The position numbers and the translations under genes were made by a program. The notes below the pieces were generated by a model that saw nothing but the letters and a program-made list of their open reading frames with translations, ran no database searches and was not told where the DNA came from. From contig CP145418.1 of assembly GCA_036867785.1 (NCBI GenBank), positions 806,001-870,000 of the forward strand: DNA of 64,000 nt. Reading direction: 5' to 3'. Positions within the stretch are counted from its first letter, which is position 1, and each line of letters opens with the position of its first letter. Of this stretch, positions 55,465-64,000 are shown in pieces. Origin of the DNA: Plasmodiophora brassicae. Lineage: Eukaryota > Endomyxa: Phytomyxea > Phytomyxea > Plasmodiophorida.

Positions 55465-58400
55465 TCAGAAACGGGGCTTGACCTCGTCGGCGACGCCGAA
55501 CTTGAGATCCTGTGGGCAACGGTGGCAGCGTCAGCCGTGACGACGACGACGGGCAACACAAACCGCAGACGTACGGCGGGTTTCTCCCAGGTCGACTCGC
55601 CGGTCGCCGCGTTCCAGTAGTAGTACGCGTTCGTGTTCTGGTCGAACACGGCCTGCCAGGTCGTCGGGTGCCTGGACGACGCCCGCGGGCGGAGCTCTTT
55701 CTGCAGGACAACACGTCAGAGGGCGAGCGCGTGCGGCACGACGAACACCACCTTCTGCTGGAATTGGGCCTGCTGCGTCGCCCGCGTCGACAGCGTCGGC
55801 TTGGGCGTCGTCGACGTCTCCGCCACGCGGCTGACGTTCCTGGACCCCGGCTTCTGGTACGCTGGCGTCTTGCGCTTGAACTCGAGCTCGTCGACGGTCA
55901 GGTCGAACGGCTGCAGCAGGTCGTCGTACGACGGCGGCCCGGTCGGCAACTTCTCGGCGTACGCCTCGGTGCGCTCGCGAAGCAGGACGGTGACGTTGCC
56001 GAGCTGGGCCTCGGTGCACGCGACCGGCTGGGCGCCGTTGTAGCAGATGGAGTGCAGGGCGCCCAGGTAGTCCTTGTTCTGCGCGTTCAGGCGCAGCCAG
56101 ACCTCCAGGAAGTTCTCGAACGAGGTCGACGGCGGGAACGAGGCGAGGCACCCGCCGAGCAGCTGCCATCCCTTGCGACACGACTCCGGGTCCGGGTTCC
56201 TCGTCAGCTGCTTGATGGTCTGGACGTAGATCTCGTCGCGCAGGTCGGGTCGGCTGTGGCCCAGCGTCACGACCGAGTACCCCTCCTGGAACGCCTTGTC
56301 CGATTTGCGGTCGCCCATGAACGCCTGCAGGGACCGGAACGCCAGCAGGGCGAGCTTGTTCGTGTCCTTGGGCGTCGAACTCGCCGTATCGGGCAGGACG
56401 GTCAGCGGCGCGTGTATGTCGGAGTCGACCCAGAACAGCATCTCGGTGCGCAGCTTGTCCCGGTTGAGCGACAGCATCTTCTCGCCGGCCCAGTCGTCGG
56501 GCGTCTTGACGATCCCGCACTTGGACATGCTGAACATGTCGGCCTGGTCGGCGAAGATGCTGTTCTTCATCTGGATCGTCAGGCGGATGGCGCGCGCCGT
56601 GTTCCCGGTCGCCACCGCCTGCTTCATCTGGATCTTGAGGCGCTCCCGGGGCGGCTGCTCCAGCACCTGCCGGTAGTAGTCGATCGTCTCGTTCCAGTAG
56701 CCCGCCTCCTTGGCGCTGTTCACCACCGCCGACATGTGCTTCTCCTCGAGCAGCGCCAGCGCCGCTTCCGCTTCGCTCTCGATGCGAACAATACGATCCA
56801 GGAGCTTCTTGCACTGCCGGACCAGCTTCGTGTTGTACTCGTGCAGGTCGGCTTCGGCGATCGCGTTCTGCAGGGCACACTTGTCGCGAGACGCCAGGCC
56901 GTGCTCCAGCAGCGCCTTCGTCTTGTCGTCCATGCGCGACTCGATGAACGCCAGCAGCATCTCGCGCGCCTTGAGGCAAACGGGCGCATCCAGCTTGAAC
57001 TCGGACGCGGTGCGGACCGCCTTGGACAGGCGTTCAAAGTATCGTTCGCGGGCGGTGTCATCCGGCATCTTGGCCGGGTCCTGCGCGATCAGCTGCTTCA
57101 GCTCGTCGACGATCTCGACCTTGCGGACCGTGATCGACCTCTGGAGCTCGAGCTTCTTGAACTCGTCGCTGCGGTACAGGACCATGGTCCGCCCGAGGCG
57201 CACGTTCGCCGCCGGCAGGTTCAGGTCGCGAAGCAGCGCCTCACACGACGCGTACGACCGGTCGGGGAAGATGACCCTGTACCTGTTCAGGAAGTCGGCG
57301 TGCTTCTGGCGGAAGGGGAATCCCTTCTTCCGGATCTGGACGGCCTCGAAGACGCCCGAGAACAGCAACTGCTCGTAGCAGTTCCTCGAGACGAACGTCT
57401 TCGGGCGCTTGTCGTCGTTCGGCTTCACGCAGCGGATGTAGTGGGGCGTCGTCGTGTGCAACGTCGACATGAGCGTGTCGAGCTGGTTGCGGAACTGTTT
57501 CCCCAGGGTCACCTTGCGGTCCTTGGCCGACATGTTCTCCGACTGGGAGAACATGTCGGCGACGAACTTCAGGCTGCTGCCGTTCAGCAGCGCCATGGCG
57601 TCGGGCGTCAGCGTGTCCCGGTTCTTCTCGAGGAACCCGGCGACGTCGTAGACGACCTTGCCGGCGTAGTGGATGATGGTGAACTGTTGCCCGTTGCCGC
57701 CGCCCTTCTGGAAGTTCGGGTGCGACGCGTGGTGCTCGCTGATCTTGCCCAGGAACTTGGCGTCGGACCCCTGTGGGACGACGACTTCCTCGTCCAGCAG
57801 GTTCATGATGCCCAGCGGCTTCTGCGTCAGCAGGTCGACCATCGGCTGGTTGTCGATGTACGCCACGTGGTCGAACTTGATGCCCTCCATGGTGTACAGC
57901 TCCTCCTCCAGCTTGAACGTGTTCGCGTTGAAGAACTGCTGCAGGCGCTCGTTCGTGAAGTTGATGCAGAGCTGCTCGAACGAGTTCAGGTCGAACACCT
58001 CGAACCCGAAGATGTCCAGGATGCCGATCGAGCGCGGCCGGTCGCCCGACTGCACCGACATGGCCTGGTTGATCCGGCCGACGATCCAGTCGAACATGGC
58101 CGCGTAGATGAACTTGCTCAGGGCGTCCCGCGAGTCGAACGCCTGGTCCTCGCTGAGCAGCACGGCCGTGTCGCCCTGCCCTCGAATTTTCAGCGTCCGA
58201 CGGGTCATGCAACGGGACAGCGCCTGCGCGTCGACGCCGAGTAGGCGCGCCCCCCATTCCAGGCTGTCCGGGTTCACGATCGAGCACTGCTTGTCGCCCG
58301 TCGCCTGGAACACGACGTTGCCGAGGTGGAGGATCGCGGCCGTGCATTGCAGGAGCGCATCGCGTTCGGCAGGAGCGAACCCGATCGCGTCCATCGCGCC

Positions 58401-59642
58401 CAGCATGTCGGCGTAATCGGTGGCGTCGTCGATGCCGGGCACCGTCGTGCAATTCGACTGCATCGTGTAGAAGTAGTCGGCGGCGCGCCCCAGGCCGAAC
58501 CGGGCGCGGTCGTTGGCGGAGCAGGCCTCGGTCAGCTGGTAGAAGATGTGGAAGTTGCGCTCGCCCTGGGCGGGTTGCACGACGCGAACCTTCTCGAGGA
58601 GGAAGTTCTGGGTGGTCGACCCGCATAGCTCGCCCGCCTTGTTCAGGTACACCTGGATGTACTTGCCGAACCGCGACGAGTTGTTGTTCCGCAGCGTCTT
58701 CGCGTTGCCGAACGTTTCCAGGATCGGGTTGGCCAGCAGGATCTTCTCCTCGATGTTGCCGACCGACCCGGATACGGCCGCGATGTACGACAGGACCTGC
58801 TTGGTGGCTTCGGTCTTGCCGGCGCCGGACTCGCCCGACACGATCACGGACTGGTTGTCGATCGTCTCCTTGATGCCGACCAGCGCGTTGTGTGCAATGT
58901 TGTACACGTGGGGCGGCATCTCCTTCAGGCCCCGGTTCTCGTACTCGTCGATGACGTCGGGCGTGTACAGGGGCAACCGACAGTATGGGTTGATCGAGAT
59001 CAGGATCGTCCCGATGTTCGTATAGATCTACAACGCCAACGGTCAGTGGACACAGGTCGCGGGTCGCACTGCTGCCAAGCGACCTGATCCTTCTCGAAAC
59101 GCTGCTTCAGGTTGTGGAGGATCATCGCGGGGTTCATGTCGTCCAGGAGCGTCAGGTCGGGAACAATCCTCTGCAGCGACGACCACTGGAGCGTAGCGTA
59201 CGTCGCGAGCTTGTTCTCGGCGACGTCGACGACTCGCCCATCTGACGTTCGTAACGATGCCTTGCTGCCACCGTACCCGCGCGTTTCCACACGCGCCGGA
59301 ATGAAACACTCGACGTTGTCGGGCAACCAGACCCAGTCGCCAGACTGCGCCTGGTGCTCGGCGGTCATCAGTTCAGGAGGTCGATCCCACTGGGTCTCAT
59401 TCGTGCGAATATTGTAGACTACCAACGCAGGGTCAGATTAGGGGGTGCACGATGCGCATCGGTCCAGCGGTGCGCACAGTATGTCAGGCCTTCGTCGGTC
59501 TTCAGCTCTTGCCACTCGCAGGATGGTTCGGCCTGGGCACACACGCGATAGTCAGCAACGGTCAAGTGCCCGAGCACCGCACCCGCCCCCGCCATACATC
59601 GGCGCCCAGTTGCCACCAGTTGGCGCCGCCGCCGTCGCCCAT
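55465..59642 (-). CDS. MyTH4 myosin with WW domains at both ends (class IV-like)
   Basis: Exons join to about 1,290 residues. The start MGDGGGANWWQLGAD leads to a WW domain (CEWQELKTDEGLTYF, YNIRTNETQWDRPPEL). An SH3-like neck (GDWVWLPDNVECFIPARV) and the motor follow: LLDDMNPAMILHNLKQRF, P-loop SGESGAGKTEATKQ, switch I NNNSSRFGKYIQVY, switch II LDIFGFEVFDLNSFEQ, and the actin-binding YIRCVKPNDDKRP. After the motor there is helical sequence without a clear IQ motif. Then comes a MyTH4 domain (RPDLRDEIYVQTIKQLTRNP, GWQLLGGCLASFPPS). The last exons give a second WW domain (WQAVFDQNTNAYYYWNAATG, ESTWEKPA) and stop. All ATPase motifs are intact. WW plus MyTH4 fits class IV. No FERM domain is present. 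It is divergent from LCB1. Confidence 0.9.
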
Positions 59643-60086
59643 GCTGCGTCCGATACCTAGTCAACGCTGCTCAACAGTGATCCGATTCTTCGTCGCCAAC
59701 AATATCCCAGACGGGCACGTGCCCGATTCGGACCAAGGAATAAAAATAGGCATCGACCGCAAATCTTCCCGAATTTAGACTCCCGGGATATAACTGTGAT
59801 GTTTCGAACGGCAATGCTGCGCATGTCCTGCATAGCAGTCCGGCCCACTATGCAGGACGGCCATTCGTCGCGACGGTGAGCCTGCGCGTCCCCCCAGCGC
59901 GGCACGCGGTATTGGCCAATAGGCGAAGGTCTGATGGGGCGGGTGTGGCTGAGCGGGGGGCGGCGGCGCATTGCACACAACCGGAAAAAAGTGAGTGTTC
60001 GCCCGTGACACGGTGGGACGGTGCCCGTGCCGGGTCGACGCATTCGGCCGCACTGTCGCGCATCGGCATCGCCCATCCGCGACAGA
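59643..60086. promoter_or_regulatory. Divergent promoter region between myosin and LCB1
   Basis: A 444-base gap separates the two divergent start codons. A CCAAT-type element (ATTGGCCAATAGG, about 59911) is palindromic and lies mid-region. An AATAAAAATAG tract is seen near 59740. These are sequence observations only. Confidence 0.45.
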
Positions 60087-61873
60087 ATGAGGGCGTTGTC
60101 GTGGACGGCGCCGGTGCTCGTGTGCCTGTCGCTGCTATGTGCGGCGTCGGTCGTGACGCGATCGAATCCGTTTGACATGGTCGGGTCGCTGGTGGCGACC
60201 CTGTTGCGCTCCTGGATGCTGTACATTCAAGCGACGTTCAATGAGAACCCCGGCCATGTCATTATTGAGACAGCCTGTATTGCCGCGATCTTCTACCTAT
60301 TGTTTCACCGACGGTTCGATCCCGGAGAGCAGCAGAAGCTTTCGTTGAAGGTAGGACAGTGACGGTGTCGGTTGGGGCGGGCCACATGGAGGATGACGGC
60401 CACATTAGGAAGAGGAGGAATTGCTGAAAGAATGGGTGCCCCAGCCGCTGACACCGACAGTCTCGAAACCATTTGCGCCGCCCGTCATGACCAGCGCTAC
60501 CGAAAACGGCTTCGTCACGGTTGCCAGCGAGACGGCCAAGAAACTCAATCTGTCAACTTGCGATTTTCTGGGTATGCATCGATTCCCGTTGCGCTGTATC
60601 GCGCCCTCATGCACGCATCAACGTGTTGCTGCTATCGTATAGGTTTGTCGGGTATGCAGTCCATCAAGGATGCATGCAAGCAGACGATCATGCAATACGG
60701 TGTTGGGTCGTGTTCGCCCCGAGGGTTCTACGGGACCGTTACCCCTCACCTATTGTTCGAGGATGAGATGGCCAAGTTCATGGGCGCCGAAGCCGCTATC
60801 TTGTACTCGGACTCACTCGCCACTGTTTCCAGTATCGTTGCCGCGTTCTCAAAGGCTGGCGACCTGATCATTTGTGATGACGGTGTGAGGAATGATGTCC
60901 TGGCTGGCGTATCGCTTTCCCGAAGCCACGTGATCTTCTTCAAACACAACGATATGGAAGACCTCGAGCGTATTCTTGAAAACGTTGCAGCTGCGGATCG
61001 AAAGCGTTCGCGTAAATCCTTGAACCGACGTTTCATCGTTGTTGAGGGCGTATACCAAAACTATGTATGTTTTCCCACTGTTGTAACCGTCGTTCTGGAC
61101 GCTCATGTCTCGGTAATGCAGGGCGACATTTGTCCGATAGAAGTCGTGGTTGACCTTAAAAAGCGATACCATTATAGGATCATCCTGGATGATTCCCTTG
61201 GGTTCGGCGTCTTGGGCACGACGGGGCGCGGTACATGCGAGATGAAGGGCATCCCAGTTCAAGATATCGATATATGGTGCACTCGCATGGATACAGCCAT
61301 GGCGTCTGTGGGCGGCGTGTGCTGTGGGTCTCTTCAGGTAGCGCTACTTCTTGCATTTGGACGCGACGTATGCTCACCGCTTCCCTCTGTTTAAAGGTTG
61401 TCGAACACCAACGCTTGGGAGCCGCAGGATATGTGTTCTCAGCGTCATCCCCAATGTTCAGCTGCACCGCAGCAGTTGAAGCGCTGAAGGTGATTGACGC
61501 CGAACCGGAACGGGCAGAGCGTGTACGTGCTAACGGGAACCTGCTGCGAGCTGAGTTGCGGTCAATCGAAGGCGTGGTTGTTGGAGGATCGACGGATTCG
61601 CCCCTGACACACCTTCGACTGTCGACTAGCGACGCTGAGGAACATTCCCTTGGACTGTATCGTCGTGTCGCGCAATCGCTATTCGACAACGACGATATTC
61701 TCGTCAGTGTGAGCAGCTTCACGCCGCATCAGAAAATGGCCCCGCCACCTAGCATATGTCTGTACGTTGGATGCCACAGTACGCGCGAGCAACTCGTCGA
61801 CGTCGCGAAGCGCGTTGCTGCTGCGTTCGCCAGCGCGCTTGAACAACCGGCGAGAAAGAAACCCAATGAGTAA
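60087..61873 (+). CDS. LCB1: Serine palmitoyltransferase subunit 1 (LCB1/SPTLC1)
   Basis: Five exons give a full-length LCB1. The N-terminus has a hydrophobic anchor (PGHVIIETACIAAIFYLLFH). The fold-type I aminotransferase body follows: EEEELLKEWVPQPLTP, KKLNLSTCDFLG, QYGVGSCSPRGFYGTVTPHL, FEDEMAKFMGAEAAILYSDS, FFKHNDMEDLERILENV, RRFIVVEGVYQN, ILDDSLGFGVLGTTGRGTCE and MDTAMASVGGVCCGS, where catalytic LCB2 would have the PLP lysine. Its absence is expected for the LCB1 subunit. LCB1 pairs with LCB2 in the ER to condense serine with palmitoyl-CoA, the first step of sphingolipid synthesis. Cys in the GSCSPRGFYG motif corresponds to the residue mutated in human HSAN1. An ALDH3 gene follows on the same strand. 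Confidence 0.92.
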
Positions 61874-62110
61874 ACCTCAGGGTAGTGTGATCGAAAACGA
61901 CAGTGTCAGTCCCGTTGCAGTCCAACGTGACGTGCCGGTAACCACAAACGGCTCGATCCGGCACTATTATTCACGTAGGGGCGCTCTGCAGACCGCGCTG
62001 CTGTCCGCTCCCAAATCACCGGGTTTTGCACGTAGAAAAATAGACACTTCCCGCACGGCGCCGCCTTGAGGGCCTCCTCCAGTGTGTACTTCGTCGGTTG
62101 CGTCGGCGTC

Positions 62111-63953
62111 ATGCAGATTGTTCCGACGACGGGTCCTGAGATCGAGCACAAGCTCGAGCGGGTCCGACAGTGTGCGCGCAATGGCGGTCTGTCACTCGAG
62201 CAGCGTCGCCGGGCGCTGAAGTCGATCCGGGCGTTCTTGGTGGACAATCGCGAGGCGCTGATTGAAGTCATGGCCATTGATTTGCGCAAGCCGCTTATGG
62301 AGTCGAACCTCCTCGAGATCCAGTACGTGATTAACGATGTCGATCACGCGCTGAGCAATTTGTCGTCGTGGATGCGCCCGAAGTATGTGCCGACGCCAGC
62401 GGTTGCATTCCCGGCCCAGTCCCGGGTCGTCTACCGCCCACTTGGCGTCGTGCTTGTCATTGTGCCTTTCAACTGTAAGCTCCGCACGTCATTGGCGTAT
62501 CGATATGGGGTTTGACTGTTGTTGTTGTTGTTGTTGTTGTTCAAAGTCCCTGTGCAGTTGTCCTTCGGTCCCATGATTTCTGCAATCGCAGCAGGGAACA
62601 CTGTTGTCCTGAAGATGTCGGAAATGACGGCTGCGACGTCAAACCTGATCGCGGACCTGCTTCCAAAGTATCTTGACGAGTCGATCCTGGCAGTTGTGCA
62701 AGGCGCTGCTACAGAAACGCAAATGCTACTGAAGCACAAGTTTGACCATATCTTCTTCACTGGTAGTGAGCGAGTCGGTCGCATCGTTCTTGCTGCCGCT
62801 GCCCCACACTTGACGCCAGGTGATCAGGCTGTCTGCGACAACTGTTGTGGTTCTGACACACGATTTGATGCCCAACAGTGACGCTGGAACTTGGAGGCAA
62901 ATCGCCAGCAATCGTGTCGAGCTCTGCCAACGTTGCCGTTGCCGCGAAGCGCATCATGTGGTCGAAGTGGATTAACGCAGGACAGGTAGGCAGAATCACA
63001 CGTGTCTCATACGCTCCTTGTCTTTACGATGCATGCTACGTCCTGCAGGTCTGTATCGCCGCCGACTACGCGATTGTGGATGAGAGCGTGTACGACGAGT
63101 TCATTAACGAATGCCGTCGCGCTGTCGTGTCGTTTTCCGGTGGCGTCGATCCAAAGTCTAGCCCAGACTTCTGTCGCATCATCACCAAGGTCCAGGGTCC
63201 CAGTCGCACCACTGCCGTGGTATCTGATAACGTTTTGTAGGAACATACTGAACGTCTCAAAGGCCTCCTGGATAGCTGCCGAGACTTAATCGTCTTTGGT
63301 GGCGATACCGACATTGGGGAGAGGTTCTGCGCTCCAACCGTTGTTGGTCCAGTCCGTGTCAACTGCGATCTGATGAAAAGCGAGGTCCACCTGCTTGTAC
63401 GATGCTATCTGCGTCGGACTGATCGTGTTCGGATAGATCTTCGGCCCGATTCTCCCCGTTATCCAAGTCGGCTGCATCGCGGATGCAGTTGATATCATCT
63501 CCAAGAACCCAAACCCGCTGGCGCTCTATGTGTTCGGGACGAAAAAGCAGGCGGAAAACATCTTCTCCAAGACGAAATCCGGTATGCACACCGACGGACA
63601 GGTCGTGGGTATCTGATCGTGGCGTATTGCGCTACAGGCAGCGCTTGTGTGAACGATTGTGTCTTCCAGAACAGCAATACAGATCTCCCGTTTGGCGGCA
63701 TCGGAAGCAGCGGAATGTAGTGCTGGCTCTGTTATAACATCACCGATTGGGGGATGACCTCTTGTCCCATAGGGGGAAGGCACATGGCGAGACTGGCTTC
63801 CGTACATTCAGCCATGCGCACTCGATACTGTACAGGACGGACGCCAGCATATTCGATGTTCCGCAACGTTATCCGCCCTGTAACGTCCGCCATGTCGTTG
63901 CGCACAAGGGCACGGGTCTGACTCGGGGCCCCGACAGATACTGCTGCGGCTGA
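62111..63953 (+). CDS. ALDH3-type (fatty) aldehyde dehydrogenase
   Basis: Exons join across about seven introns. The start MQIVPTTGPEIEHKLERVRQ leads to SLEQRRRALKSIRAFL, then SRVVYRPLGVVLVIVPFN (catalytic Asn at the first splice). Next are AAGNTVVLKMSEMTAATSNL, HIFFTGSERVGRIVLAAAAP, the catalytic Glu in VTLELGGKSPAIV, the catalytic Cys in INAGQVCIAADYAIVDES, IFGPILPVIQVG, LPFGGIGSSGMGKAHGETGF and RYPP near the end. This is the class 3 family, which oxidises long-chain aldehydes with NAD(P); family members handle hexadecenal from sphingosine-phosphate breakdown. The last exon is uncertain: reading on gives a stop at 63951, while a splice after RYPP would end about 63990. The first intron holds a (TTG)n tract at about 62516-62541. 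Confidence 0.88.
62516..62541 (+). repeat. (TTG)n microsatellite in ALDH3 intron 1
   Basis: Eight or more TTG units fill the pyrimidine/guanine-rich part of the first intron just before its acceptor (CAAAG). The tract may serve as an unusual polypyrimidine stretch. Its length is likely to vary between strains. Confidence 0.85.
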
Positions 63954-64000
63954 GCGCTTCTTGCTGTTCGTAATGCGCGCAACCAAGATTAATTCGCGAA

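Noticed and set aside
55512-58244. A 910-residue plus-strand open frame
   Set aside because: It is the antisense shadow of the myosin gene, Arg/Leu/Val-rich with no domain; the minus strand has all myosin motifs.
1-64000. tRNA, rRNA, CRISPR or retroviral sequences
   Set aside because: No cloverleaf, rRNA-like block, CRISPR-type spaced repeat, reverse transcriptase or LTR pair was recognised by eye.

Overview
This is a gene-dense nuclear segment of a GC-rich eukaryotic microbe. Almost every gene becomes a coherent protein only after short GT-AG introns (mostly 45-75 nt, some apparently 25-34 nt) are removed. The content is purely eukaryotic: nucleoporin Nup85, a dynein roadblock chain, DHHC enzymes, 7TM-RGS proteins, a GRAM-VASt sterol carrier, a MyTH4 myosin with WW domains, and serine palmitoyltransferase LCB1. 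The myosin resembles class IV myosins, known from Acanthamoeba, apusomonads and some stramenopiles, so a free-living heterotrophic protist is likely. I cannot name the species.

Layout. 0-5 kb: Nup85 (-), a DHHC acyltransferase (+), an unidentified membrane/coiled-coil gene (-) and a roadblock light chain (-). 5.3-8.5 kb: two tandem 7TM-RGS genes. 8.5-10.9 kb: a membrane-anchored chitin/polysaccharide deacetylase (-) and an RsmE-type rRNA methyltransferase (+). 11.2-29.5 kb: a tandem array of one unrecognised family, a secreted PA-like ectodomain followed by seven membrane segments. It holds seven intact genes, two decayed full-length copies and two fragments. A Helitron remnant lies inside it. 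29.6-34.2 kb: a PH-PH-RGS-like-FHA protein, a second DHHC gene and a small ORF. 34.3-39.1 kb: a ten-exon gene joining MABP, a divergent ArfGEF (Sec7) core, PH and a FYVE-like finger. 39.1-42 kb: an ELO-like protein, an ankyrin protein and a small secreted ORF. 42.4-50.2 kb: a TFIIS-N-domain protein, GRAM-VASt, MPO1-like and EHD-like GTPase genes. 50.7-55.3 kb: two related glycine-zipper secreted/membrane proteins and two paralogous type I membrane proteins with a shared cytoplasmic tail. 55.4-64 kb: the myosin, LCB1 and an ALDH3-type aldehyde dehydrogenase.

Themes. The most notable part is the PA-7TM array. It looks like a lineage-specific receptor family, set beside two 7TM-RGS genes and a third RGS-like gene. 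The array appears to have grown by copying a two-gene unit (types B and A), after which every B copy decayed while the A copies stayed open. A second theme is lipid biology: LCB1, ALDH3, MPO1-like, ELO-like and GRAM-VASt genes within 25 kb cover sphingolipid synthesis, long-chain-base breakdown and sterol movement. All gene models are manual splice predictions. No expression or database evidence was available.
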